DNA of 64,000 nucleotides from Luteimicrobium sp042670205 (GTDB lineage Bacteria > Actinomycetota > Actinomycetes > Actinomycetales > Cellulomonadaceae): NCBI RefSeq assembly GCF_042670205.1, contig NZ_JBHUWD010000014.1:23547-87546 (forward strand), in the 5' to 3' direction. The position numbers were made by a program, and so were the translations under genes. This document shows, piece by piece, positions 8,901-16,227 of this stretch. The number at the start of each line of letters is the position of its first letter. Position 1 is the stretch's first letter. Under the pieces are notes generated by a model. The model searched no databases, was not told where the DNA came from, and was given only the letters and a program-made list of their open reading frames with translations.

Positions 8901-9852
8901 GCCGCCGCAGCTCCCCGGCCTCGACCTCACGGGCCTGAGCTGGCACGGGCGGACGTTCGACGTCAGCGTCGCGCGTGACACGACGACGGTGACGCTCACG
9001 TCCGGGGAGGCCATGCCGGTCAGCGCGGGCGGGCGGACCCGGACCGTCCGGCCGGGCTCGTCGATCACGCTCGCCACCCGCACCCCCGACACCACCCCGA
9101 CGACGGACCTCGCGCGCTGCGCCACCGTCGACGCCACCTCGGCCGACCCCAGCTACCCGGCCGTGGCCGCCGTCGACGGGTCGGCCGCGACCCAGTGGAA
9201 GGCGACGTCGGCGGGCGCGACCCTCACCGCCGACCTCGGCCGCGTCCAGCCCGTCCGCGACGTGACGGTCGTGGCCGGCGGCTCCTCGACGACGCCGTAC
9301 ACCGTCCGGGTCTCCTCGGACGGGAAGGAGTGGACGACGCTCGGCTCCGTCGCGGCGTCGGCGGGCGCGCAGAGCAGGCTCGACGTGAGCACGCTCGACC
9401 CGGCGGTCACCGCGCCGATCGCCGGCGCGCTCCCGGGGTCGGTCGACGCCCGGTACGTGCAGTACCAGGCGGCGTCCGGCGTGACGGCGGCGGTGCAGCG
9501 GCTGTCCGTCACGAACGGCCTGCCGGGCGCGCCGACCGCCGTGACGGTGAGCGACGTCGGCTCGCGGCACGCGACCGTCTCCTGGACCGCCCCCGACGAC
9601 GCGGGCGACGCCCCGATCACCACCTTCGCCGTGACAGCCGTGAAGAAGAACGGGAAGCCCGAGCAGACCGTCACGGTGGCCGGCACGTCCGCCACGTTCA
9701 CCGGTCTCAAGCAGGGCGTCGCGTACACGTTCACGGTCCGCGCGGTGAACGCGGTCGGGACCGGGCCGTCGTCCGAGCCCTCGGTGTCGGTCCGGTGGGC
9801 GCCCGGTACCGGCGCCGTCTTCGGGAGCGAGGGCGACGCCGCGGACGACTGA
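5923..9852 (+). CDS. secreted GH65 glycoside hydrolase with CBM, discoidin and FN3 modules
   Basis: About 1309 aa. Start chosen at GTG 5923 because GAGGAGG at 5912-5918 sits 4 nt before it; ATG 5920 would be too close. An N-terminal signal peptide (Arg-rich start, hydrophobic core, cut near AVAETA) implies export. The GH65 N-terminal beta-sandwich starts near GGYVPTYVGNGYF and is interrupted at ~138-408 by two tandem CBM6/CBM35-like modules, each starting with CEAE and sharing GFVAGFA. The catalytic (alpha/alpha)6 barrel follows, with WDAETWMYP and the acid-containing EGPDENHDNVNNSAY near residue 801. An F5/8-type (discoidin-like) domain lies at ~1060-1195 and an FN3 domain at ~1199-1296. The catalytic region resembles hydrolytic GH65 enzymes (acid trehalase, kojibiosidase) rather than phosphorylases. 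The exact substrate, an alpha-glucoside, is inference. Confidence 0.85.
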   Translation: MTRTRGFRALAASTLTVVLALTVGPTAVAETAGGATVPSPTTAAGWQLSTDAYAPAGEGGYVPTYVGNGYFAARIPVEGTGFSTTPVTTESQLAGFYGQGPGTTIQRASLPAWSTLGFSDGSATYGVSEQQACAEGAVCEAEDGELSGAARVATDHPGYTGRGFVAGFAASGNVPQRGSTASVLVATPSAGATTLTVRYAAGANTSTQTLTATVDGAATTVRMPATKDWNTWATVTVPITVGAGETAVALGCGTSDTCVVNVDSITVGSTGCAFGALCEAEAGTLAGAAKIAADHNGFTGTGFVAGFASGGVPKRGSGTTVRFADAPAGDALVTVRYAAATNSSSQTLTASVDGGAGTSFTMPATASWDTWGTVTVPVSLTAGDHAVTISCGTADTCLVNVDAVGLSAGPIGGSEKSPVSDYEQTLDLHTGLLTTRLTWTSPAGHRTRLTYEVFVSRAETHVAAVRVTAQPLGWSGRASFVDLLDGRATVLPASHRTPSPIDLTTISGQQRDGARHLISEKASTVGLGMTAGLASTLVVGDGTGDTAAVDRVPARSVAQQGSVDLQDSRTYTVTKYVGVASGTDTADGSAPLVAATNDPVVAAVEASSAAADAGWDRLLGDHEDAWARLWRSDITVPGDAALTLQARSALFYMLESVRDGVDWSMSPGGLSSAEYNGHVFWDAETWMYPALLAAHPDLASGMNEYRHTLLDAATATASSHGLQGAQFPWESAQTGADVGIHPREIHITGDVALAQWDYYQATGDLTWLREKGWPVLQGAARYYASRAVSTGDGRYELRGVEGPDENHDNVNNSAYVNVSGFTTLQIAERAAALLGVDADPGWDAVAKGLAQSIPFDPATNTHLEYDGYSGATVNQADVVMLQYPWNYPMPKEVAQADLDYYTPRTAASGPAMTDAINMIDTAALSTPGCSAYTYFRRSLDPYAVGPFDQYSEHLKATGVIDFTTGLGGFLQELYYGFTGLRWDTDAVVLDPMLPPQLPGLDLTGLSWHGRTFDVSVARDTTTVTLTSGEAMPVSAGGRTRTVRPGSSITLATRTPDTTPTTDLARCATVDATSADPSYPAVAAVDGSAATQWKATSAGATLTADLGRVQPVRDVTVVAGGSSTTPYTVRVSSDGKEWTTLGSVAASAGAQSRLDVSTLDPAVTAPIAGALPGSVDARYVQYQAASGVTAAVQRLSVTNGLPGAPTAVTVSDVGSRHATVSWTAPDDAGDAPITTFAVTAVKKNGKPEQTVTVAGTSATFTGLKQGVAYTFTVRAVNAVGTGPSSEPSVSVRWAPGTGAVFGSEGDAADD

Positions 9853-9870
9853 ACCGCGGGCCCGCCGGCC

Positions 9871-10374
9871 TCAGACCTCGAGGTACAGCTTGCCGTCGAG
9901 CAGCTCGCGCACGGCGTCGAGGTGCCCGGCGTGCGTGGCGGTCTCGACGAGGACGTGGACCAGGACGGTGCGCAGGTCCGGGAAGGTCTGCCCCGCCTCC
10001 GCCCACCAGTCCTCGTGCCGGGCGGGCGGCGAGTCGAGCGACAGGCCGGCGATGATCGCGTCCGAACGGTCGACGGCGTCGCGGTAGGCCGCGACGACCG
10101 AGGCCGCGGGCTCGTCGTCGTCGACGCGCCAGTCGCCGCCGTCGCCCTCGGGCCAGAAGTCCAGGGGCTCGCCGGCCATGACGACCCCGAACCAGTACCG
10201 CTCGTCGGACAGCGTGAGGTGGCGCAGGAGGCCGAGGCACGACCACCCGGATGGCAGGACCGGCCGGCGCAGCTGCTCGTCGCTGAGGCCCTCGACCTGG
10301 TCGAGGACGTGGCGACGCTGCCCCGCCAGCCGGCCCTGCAGGAGGTCACGTTCGTCCGACGTCTCCTTGTGCAT
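9871..10374 (-). CDS. DinB/mycothiol-transferase-family protein
   Basis: 167 aa, matching the DUF664/DinB four-helix-bundle size. Conserved features include LVHVLVETATHAGHLDAVRELLDG near the C-terminus, with the metal-ligand-like His of ATHAGH, and LLRHLTLSDERYWF near residue 55, containing the first His. Family members are metal-dependent thiol (mycothiol or bacillithiol) transferases or uncharacterised. ATG 10374 is chosen as the first Met before HKETSDERD. No clear ribosome-binding site precedes it. The gene is convergent with the GH65 gene. Confidence 0.75.
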   Translation of the reverse strand: MHKETSDERDLLQGRLAGQRRHVLDQVEGLSDEQLRRPVLPSGWSCLGLLRHLTLSDERYWFGVVMAGEPLDFWPEGDGGDWRVDDDEPAASVVAAYRDAVDRSDAIIAGLSLDSPPARHEDWWAEAGQTFPDLRTVLVHVLVETATHAGHLDAVRELLDGKLYLEV

Positions 10375-10491
10375 GGGGAGAAGGATGTCAGGACGCCGCG
10401 GCCCCGCGGCGCAGGCACGGCCCGGGTCGCCGGGCGCGGCCGGGCGCGGCACCCTGGACTCGTCGGTCCCCCCAGCACAGCGAGGTGCGTC

Positions 10492-11049
10492 ATGGCCAAG
10501 ATCCTCATCCTCACCGGCGACGCGGCGGAGACGCTCGAGGTGATGTACCCGTACGCGCGGCTCCAGGAGGCCGGGTACGAGGTCGTCGTCGCGGCGCCCG
10601 AGAAGAAGACGCTGCAGTTCGTCGTGCACGACTTCGTCGACACCTTCGACACGTAGACCGAGAAGCTCGGGCACACGTGGCCCGCGGACGTCGCGTTCCG
10701 CGACGTGAACCCGGACGACTACGTGGCCGTCGTCGTGCCGGGCGGGCGGGCGCCCGAGTACATCCGCAACGACGCGGACGCCAAGCGTCTCGTCAAGGCG
10801 TTCTTCGACCGGGACGCCCCGGTCGCCGCGCTGTGCCACGGGCCGTTGCTGCTCGCTGCGGCCGGCGTCCTGCAGGGCCGGACGACGTCCGCGTACCCGC
10901 AGCTCGCGGTCGACGTCGAGACGGCGGGCGGCACGTTCCAGGACGGGGCGGACGTCGTCGACGGCAACCTCGTGTCCGGGCGCGCCTGGCCCGACAACGG
11001 CCCGTGGATGAAGGCGTTCCTCGAGGTCCTCGACAAGGCCGGCCTGTGA
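10492..11049 (+). pseudogene. DJ-1/PfpI family protein with in-frame amber stop
   Basis: The reading frame from ATG 10492 (MAKILILTGDAAETLEVMYPY) runs 54 codons, hits TAG at 10654-10656 and then continues in the same frame to 11049. The downstream half has the family's nucleophile elbow (AALCHGPLLLAAAG) and GRTTSAYPQL. Around the stop the text reads FDT-stop-TEKLGHTWPAD, where family members have a Tyr in my recollection, so a TAC-to-TAG change is the simplest explanation. The downstream part could only be made alone from a GTG such as that at 10704 and would lack the first strands. Family function: glyoxalase III, protease or chaperone-like. Either a recent pseudogene or a sequencing error. 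Confidence 0.8.
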
Positions 11050-11070
11050 CCTGACCGCCGACGGCGCCGG

Positions 11071-11511
11071 TTAGGGATGGGCGTCGTCGGGGCAGGCGGC
11101 GTAGCCGTCCTCGGGGTCGACCAGCGAGCCGTCGTCGCAGATCAGCAGGTAAGCACCCTCGGTCCTCCGGGTCGCGTCGTCGTGGGCGATCCAGGTCTCG
11201 GCCCGGGCGAGCCCCAGGGCGTCCCGCTCCGCGGCGCACGGGTCGGCGCCGTCGGCGCTGCCGCTCTCGTGCCGGCTACGACACGTGTCGAGCGCGCGGC
11301 GCGCGTCGGCCAGGTGGCCCTCCGCGGCCGCGCTCTCCTCGGTGAGGTCCTCCGGTCCGACGGTGACGTGCATCGCCGGCCACGACACGTGCCACGTCGT
11401 GGTGGCGGGAGTCGGCTGCGCCGGCGTGCCGTGCAGGGCGATGGTGCAGCCGGCGAGCATGCTCCCGGCGGCGAGGACGGCGACGGCGCCGACGACCTGG
11501 GAGGCTCTCAC
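11071..11511 (-). CDS. small secreted lipoprotein, unknown function
   Basis: 146 aa with a lipoprotein signal peptide: MRAS, a hydrophobic core and a lipobox LAGC with Cys at about residue 22. The rest is hydrophilic, Ala/Asp/Glu-rich, with four further cysteines that could form disulfides outside the cell. A short helix near 60-85 (ESAAAEGHLADARRALDTC) looks coiled. GTG start at 11511 is preceded by TACTCT 7 nt upstream, so the mRNA is probably leaderless. No family recognised. Confidence 0.7.
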   Translation of the reverse strand: MRASQVVGAVAVLAAGSMLAGCTIALHGTPAQPTPATTTWHVSWPAMHVTVGPEDLTEESAAAEGHLADARRALDTCRSRHESGSADGADPCAAERDALGLARAETWIAHDDATRRTEGAYLLICDDGSLVDPEDGYAACPDDAHP

Positions 11512-11554
11512 GCAGGGGAGAGTAGTCGAGCAGGGGCGCTGGTCCGGGAAGCTG

Positions 11555-12448
11555 TCACGCGCAGAAGAGGTCCAGCAGCCGACGGCACCGGGACGGGTCG
11601 ATCGTGAGCCCGCGTTCGAGGCCCCAGACGAGGTAGGACATCGCGCGCAGCACGACCCAGCTCGCCGCCCGGTCGGCGGGGACCTCGGCTGCGTCGACGA
11701 CGGTGCGGAACGCGCGGCTGACCTCGTCGTCGGAGGGGAGCTCGTCGAGGCGTGACCACAGGACCCGGCCGAGGTCGTACTCCCGGTCCCCGCGGAGCAG
11801 CACCGGGTCGACGACGAGCCACGGCGCCCGCTCGCCCGCGAGCACCTGGCCGAAGTGCAGGTCGCCGTTCACGGCCCGGTCTCCCGCGGATGCCCCGGCG
11901 CGCTCCGCCGCGCCCGCGAGCACGTGGTCGAGCTGCCACCGCGGCGTCGGCTGCCCGACGGCGCGCCAATCGTCCTCGAGCGAGTCCCGCAGACCGGCGG
12001 CCACCGCGGAGGTGGAGGGGACGTCGTCGGGCACGGGGACGGCGAGGGTCCGCATGAGCGCGCCGAGCACCGGGAGCGCGACGGCGAGGGGCTCGCCCTC
12101 GAGCGTGCGGCTCCCGTCGAGGCGCTCGAGGAGCGTGGCCCGGGCCTCGAGGTCGGCGTCGACGAGCCGCACGGTGCCGCGCCCGGCCCACAGCCCCAGC
12201 GCACGGACCTCCTGCGCGACGTCGTCGCCCGGGGGAGCGAGGCGGAGCGCGAGCGGCTCTCCGCCCCGGCGGACCGGCACGACGAGCGCGTTCGACCCGT
12301 GCCACGGCTCGCCGTCGACGACGAGGCCCCACGTCTCGCAGCGCGCGTCCACGAGCGCGGGAAGGGCGTCGAGCCAGGTGCGGCCGGCGTCGTCGTGCCA
12401 CCAGCGCGGCATCGCCCGGAACGACTCCGGGACCGTCAAGACGCTCAT
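11555..12448 (-). CDS. aminoglycoside/hydroxyurea phosphotransferase-family kinase
   Basis: 297 aa, the size of streptomycin 6-kinase-type enzymes (APH_6_hur family). Visible are the nucleotide-binding N-lobe (SNALVVPVRRGGEPLALRL), the Brenner-type catalytic motif VNGDLHFGQVL near residue 195 (Asp as catalytic base) and the metal-binding LVVDPVLLRGDREYD. Its ATG overlaps the TGA of the upstream FAD oxidase by 4 bp (ATGA, 12445-12448), so the two are translated together. It could confer aminoglycoside resistance or phosphorylate another small molecule. Chromosomal copies in actinobacteria are often of unknown substrate. Confidence 0.8.
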   Translation of the reverse strand: MSVLTVPESFRAMPRWWHDDAGRTWLDALPALVDARCETWGLVVDGEPWHGSNALVVPVRRGGEPLALRLAPPGDDVAQEVRALGLWAGRGTVRLVDADLEARATLLERLDGSRTLEGEPLAVALPVLGALMRTLAVPVPDDVPSTSAVAAGLRDSLEDDWRAVGQPTPRWQLDHVLAGAAERAGASAGDRAVNGDLHFGQVLAGERAPWLVVDPVLLRGDREYDLGRVLWSRLDELPSDDEVSRAFRTVVDAAEVPADRAASWVVLRAMSYLVWGLERGLTIDPSRCRRLLDLFCA

Positions 12449-13578
12449 CGCGCCTCGGCGAAGCGGGACGGCGCGAAGGCCGCGAGCGCGTGGCGGGACC
12501 GGTTCTGTGCGTCGTCGGCCCCGGTTCCCAGCACGTCGTCCGCGACGCGCTCCCCGACGTACGGGCCGAGGGTGAGCCCCGACGCGCCGTACCCCGTGAC
12601 GACGGTGACGTCGTCCGCGACCCGCCCGACGATCGGGACGCCGTCCGGGCTCGTGGGACGGAAGCCCACGCGGGTCTCGAGCAGCGTGGCGTCGGCCAGC
12701 CCGGGTGCGACGGTCAGCGCCTCGCCCAGTACCTCGAGCTGCCCGGCGGCCGTGACCCGGTAGTCGGTCCCGGCGTCGCGCTCGCGGGTCGCGCCGACGA
12801 CGACACGCGAGTCGTCGAACGCGAGCAGGTAGTGGGACGAGCCGACCGCTGTCGCCGTCGGCCAGCGCGACGTGTCGGTGCCGGGCAGCCCGAGGTGGCT
12901 GATCTGCCCGCGCTGCGGCGTGACGGGCACGGTCAGGCCGCGCGGCGCGAGCGCGTCGGGCGTCCACGTCCCGGCCGCGACGACGACGTGGTCCGCCTCC
13001 AGCCGCTCGCCCGACGCGAGGACCACGGCGGTGCCGTCGGGGGAGAGGCGGGCGTCGTCGTCGTGGGTGACCGCGCCGTGCGCACGGGCCGCCGCGAGGA
13101 GCGCGAGCCGCAGGCGGCGCCCGTCGACGCGCGCGGCCCGGGTCACGTGCACCGCGGCGAGCTTGGGGGCGGCGACCGGGAACAGCTCGCGGGTCTGGGC
13201 GGGGTCGAGGCGCGAGACGGTCCCGACCTGTGCGCCGTCGAACGCGCGGAGCCGGGCCTCGACGTCGGCCAGGGAGGCGTCGTCGTCCGAGAGCCACAGC
13301 CCGCCGACGACGCGGTACCCGACCTCGTCGGCGACGTCGCGGCCCAGCGCGTCACCGAGGCAGCGCATCGCCTCCGGGTAGTGCCGGACGGCGGCCGCGT
13401 ACGCCTCGACGAACCCCGGCTCCGTGATGCCCAGCGACGCCCGGACGATGCCCGCCCCGGCGAGGGTCGCGGCGCCGTCGTGCAGCCGGTCGACGACGAC
13501 CACCTCCGCCCCGCGGCGGGCGAGGGACCAGGCCACGGACGCGCCGGCCACGCCGGCACCGATCACGAGCACGCGCAT
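12445..13578 (-). CDS. FAD-dependent D-amino acid/glycine oxidase-like oxidoreductase
   Basis: 377 aa of the DAO family. The N-terminus carries the dinucleotide-binding fold VIGAGVAGASVAWSLARRGAEVVVVD (GxGxxG at about residues 7-12, acidic end of strand 2), and near the C-terminus GYGASGLTLGP binds FAD again. Residues around 215 (PVTPQRGQI) are typical of the substrate domain. Probably oxidises an amine or amino acid substrate in the cytoplasm, making peroxide. ATG 13578 follows a TACCGT box by 7 nt, suggesting a leaderless transcript that also carries the downstream kinase gene. Confidence 0.8.
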   Translation of the reverse strand: MRVLVIGAGVAGASVAWSLARRGAEVVVVDRLHDGAATLAGAGIVRASLGITEPGFVEAYAAAVRHYPEAMRCLGDALGRDVADEVGYRVVGGLWLSDDDASLADVEARLRAFDGAQVGTVSRLDPAQTRELFPVAAPKLAAVHVTRAARVDGRRLRLALLAAARAHGAVTHDDDARLSPDGTAVVLASGERLEADHVVVAAGTWTPDALAPRGLTVPVTPQRGQISHLGLPGTDTSRWPTATAVGSSHYLLAFDDSRVVVGATRERDAGTDYRVTAAGQLEVLGEALTVAPGLADATLLETRVGFRPTSPDGVPIVGRVADDVTVVTGYGASGLTLGPYVGERVADDVLGTGADDAQNRSRHALAAFAPSRFAEAR

Positions 13579-13607
13579 GCGCTCGACGGTAGCGCGGCGC
13601 TCGCCGG

Positions 13608-14399
13608 CTACCGCCCGAGCGTCCCGTCCTCGAACGCCTCCAGCCGCGCTTGGGCCTCCGCGTACGGCGTGGCAGCGACCGGGGGCGCGCCGTCCCGCAG
13701 CCGGGTGGCGGCCGCGACACCCGCGTCGATCGCCGCGCGGTAGGGGAGCGAGCCGGTGCTGACGCGCCGCACGCCGAGGGCGCCGAGGTCGTCGACGGTC
13801 AGCCCGGGGACGGGCAGGAGGTTGACGGGGACGTCGAGCGCGGCGGCGACCGCGGGGATCGCGTCGGGGTCGGCGAGGCCGGGCACGAACACGCCGTCGG
13901 CGCCTGCCTCGACGTACCGCCGGGCGCGGGCGAGGGTCGCGTCGACCGTGTCGGACTGGTGGAACCAGTAGGTGTCGACGCGCGCGTTGACGAACACGTC
14001 GGGGGTCGCGGCGCGGATCGCGGCGATCTTCGCGGCCGGGACCTCCGGGTCGACGAGCGCGCCGCCCGCGCTGTCCTCGAGGTTGACGCCGGCCACGTCG
14101 AGCCGGGCGACGAAGGCCGCGACGTCGTCAGGGTCGGCGGAGTACCCGTCCTCGACGTCGACCGACAGCGGCACGGGCAGCCCGCGCAGCCGCGCGACCA
14201 GGGCGACCGTCGCGTCGCGGCTCGCGCCGCGCCCGTCCGGATGCCCGGCGGCCGCGCCGACCCCGAAGCTCGTCGTCCCGACGGCCGGGAACCCCGCCGC
14301 GACGAACGCGAGCGCGGAGCCGACGTCCCAGGCGTTGGGCAGCAGCAGGGGACCGGGACCCTCGTGGAGCCGGCGGAACGTCGTCGACGCGTCGCTCAT
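13608..14399 (-). CDS. isocitrate lyase/PEP mutase superfamily protein
   Basis: 263 aa. The beginning, LLLPNAWDVGSALAFVAAGFPAVGTTSFGVG, is the classic start of the PEP mutase-like TIM barrel. SVDVEDGYS supplies the metal-binding acidic residues, and VAGVNLEDSAGG and NARVDTYW are the next conserved strands. Family members cleave or form C-C or C-P bonds of oxaloacetate-like acids (oxaloacetate decarboxylase, methylisocitrate lyase, phosphonopyruvate hydrolase). The usual KKCGH segment of isocitrate lyases is absent, so this is a lyase of unassigned substrate. Divergent from the threonine-aldolase-like gene over 66 bp. Confidence 0.8.
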   Translation of the reverse strand: MSDASTTFRRLHEGPGPLLLPNAWDVGSALAFVAAGFPAVGTTSFGVGAAAGHPDGRGASRDATVALVARLRGLPVPLSVDVEDGYSADPDDVAAFVARLDVAGVNLEDSAGGALVDPEVPAAKIAAIRAATPDVFVNARVDTYWFHQSDTVDATLARARRYVEAGADGVFVPGLADPDAIPAVAAALDVPVNLLPVPGLTVDDLGALGVRRVSTGSLPYRAAIDAGVAAATRLRDGAPPVAATPYAEAQARLEAFEDGTLGR

Positions 14400-14465
14400 G
14401 GGTCCATGGTCGCGCCGGGCGCCCACGCAGCGCGCGTGAGGGTGCGCGCGAGCGCCCGCGTGAGA

Positions 14466-15569
14466 ATGGGGAGCGTGACTCTCCCGTTCGACCGCACGCC
14501 CGACCCCGCCCCGCTGCCCGACGTGTCCTTCGCGTCCGACAACTACGCCGGCGCCCACCCCGAGGTGCTGGAGGCGATGGCCGCTGCGAACCGCGGCCAC
14601 ACCGTCTCGTACGGCGCCGACCCGTGGACGGCGCAGCTCCAGGACGTCGTCCGCGGGCACTTCGGCGACCAGGCCGTCGCGTACCCGGTGTTCAACGGGA
14701 CGGGCGCGAACGTCGTGTCGCTCGCGTCGATGCTGCCGCGGTGGGGTGCCGTCGTGACCCCGACGACGGCGCACGTCGTGACCGACGAGAACGCCGCGCC
14801 CGAGCGGGTCGCGGGCATCAAGCTGCTCACCGTCCCGACGCCGGACGGCCGTCTCACGCCCGAGCTGCTCGACCGCGAGGCGTGGGGCTGGGGCGACCCG
14901 CACCGCGCCCAGCCGCTCGTCGTGTCGGTGTCGCAGGCGACCGAGCTCGGGACGGTGTACTCGGTCGAGGAGCTGCGGGCGCTGACGGACCACGCGCACG
15001 GCCTCGGGATGCGCGTCCACCTCGACGGCGCGCGCCTCGCCAACGCTGCCGCCCACCTGGGCGTGGGGCTGGGCGAGCTGACGAGCGCGGTCGGGGTGGA
15101 CGTGGTGTCGCTCGGCGGGACGAAGAACGGGATCGTCCTCGGTGAGGCCGTCGTGGTGCTGGACCCGTCGGCCGTGGACGGTGTGGAGTACGTCCGCAAG
15201 CTCACCATGCAGCTCGGGTCGAAGCTGCGGTTCGTGTCGGCGCAGCTCGTCGCGCTGTACGGGTCGGAGCTGTGGAGGCGGTCCGCCGAGCACGCGAACG
15301 CGATGGCCACGCGGTTGCGCGCGGCGCTCGAGGCGGGCGGGGCCGACCCGGCCCGGCTCGTCGTGACCCGCGACACCGACTCGAACGCCGTCTTCGCGGC
15401 CCTCCCGCAGGCCGCCGCCCAGCGACTGCGCGAGCGCTGGCGCTTCTACGACTGGGACGACCACCGCGACGACGGCCTCGTCGAGGTGCGGTGGATGTGC
15501 GCCTGGGACACGACCCCCGAGGCCGTGGACGCGTTCGTCGCGGACGTGCTGGCCGCCGTCGGGCGCTGA
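14466..15569 (+). CDS. threonine aldolase-like PLP enzyme (beta-eliminating lyase family)
   Basis: 367 aa, fold-type I PLP enzyme. SFASDNYAGAHPEVLEAM is the family N-terminus, FNGTGANV binds the cofactor phosphate, VHLDGARLANAAA holds the Asp that contacts the pyridine nitrogen, and SLGGTKNG contains the Schiff-base Lys at about residue 221. It probably splits L-threonine or an L-3-hydroxy amino acid into glycine and an aldehyde. ATG 14466 is used; GTG 14475, in frame and behind GGGGAG, is an alternative. Confidence 0.85.
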   Translation: MGSVTLPFDRTPDPAPLPDVSFASDNYAGAHPEVLEAMAAANRGHTVSYGADPWTAQLQDVVRGHFGDQAVAYPVFNGTGANVVSLASMLPRWGAVVTPTTAHVVTDENAAPERVAGIKLLTVPTPDGRLTPELLDREAWGWGDPHRAQPLVVSVSQATELGTVYSVEELRALTDHAHGLGMRVHLDGARLANAAAHLGVGLGELTSAVGVDVVSLGGTKNGIVLGEAVVVLDPSAVDGVEYVRKLTMQLGSKLRFVSAQLVALYGSELWRRSAEHANAMATRLRAALEAGGADPARLVVTRDTDSNAVFAALPQAAAQRLRERWRFYDWDDHRDDGLVEVRWMCAWDTTPEAVDAFVADVLAAVGR

Positions 15570-15582
15570 GAGCTGGCGGGCG

Positions 15583-16227
15583 TCAGCCGTCGAGCCAGGC
15601 GAGGACGGCGCGGACGCGGCGGTTGTCGTCGGGTGCGGGCGGCAGGTCGAGCTTGGTGAAGATGCTGCCGATGTGCTTGCCGACCGCCTTCTCGGACAGG
15701 AAGAGCCGCGCCGCGATCGCCGCGTTGGAGCGTCCGCCCGCCATGAGGGCCAGGACGTCGCGCTCGCGGTCGGTGAGCCGGTCGACGGGCCGGCCGGCGA
15801 TGAGCACCGAGACGACCTCCGGGTCGAGGACGGTGCCGCCGGCGGCGACCTGGCGGACGGCGGCGAGGAAGGCGTCGACGTCGATGACGCGGTCCTTGAG
15901 GAGGTACCCGACGGCGCCGCGCCCGTCCGCGAGCAGCTCGCGGGCGTAGAGCGGCTCGACGTGCTGCGACAGGACGAGCACGGGCAGGGACGGTCGCTCG
16001 GCGCGGATCGCGATCGCGGCCTGCAGCCCTTCGGTCGTGAAGGTGGGCGGGAGCCGGACGTCGATGATCGCGAGCCCGACGTCGGCGCGGGCGAGCGCGG
16101 CGGGCAGGGACGCGGCGTCCGCCACGGACGCGGCGACCACCATGCCCCCGGCCTCGAGGATCCGCCCGAGCCCGACGCGGAGCAGGGCCTGGTCCTCGGC
16201 GACGACGACCCTCAGGGCGTCCGGCAC
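15583..16227 (-). CDS. NarL/LuxR-family response regulator
   Basis: 214 aa. Receiver domain at residues 1-120 with acidic pocket near VAEDQ and phospho-acceptor Asp in LAIIDVRLPP, followed by VLSQHVEP and the Lys in GYLLKDR. A LuxR-type helix-turn-helix is at ~150-210 (LTDRERDVLALMAGGRSNAAIAARLF). Start is GTG 16227, 5 nt after GGAGG (16232-16236). It overlaps the end of the histidine kinase gene by 16 bp. Last gene of the ABC exporter/two-component operon. Likely target: the palindrome upstream of the operon. Confidence 0.9.
   Translation of the reverse strand: MPDALRVVVAEDQALLRVGLGRILEAGGMVVAASVADAASLPAALARADVGLAIIDVRLPPTFTTEGLQAAIAIRAERPSLPVLVLSQHVEPLYARELLADGRGAVGYLLKDRVIDVDAFLAAVRQVAAGGTVLDPEVVSVLIAGRPVDRLTDRERDVLALMAGGRSNAAIAARLFLSEKAVGKHIGSIFTKLDLPPAPDDNRRVRAVLAWLDG

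Noticed and set aside
5863..9570. 1235-aa minus-strand open frame
   Set aside because: Shadow of the GH65 gene, Arg-rich with no motif; the plus-strand frame has a signal peptide, domains and a ribosome-binding site.
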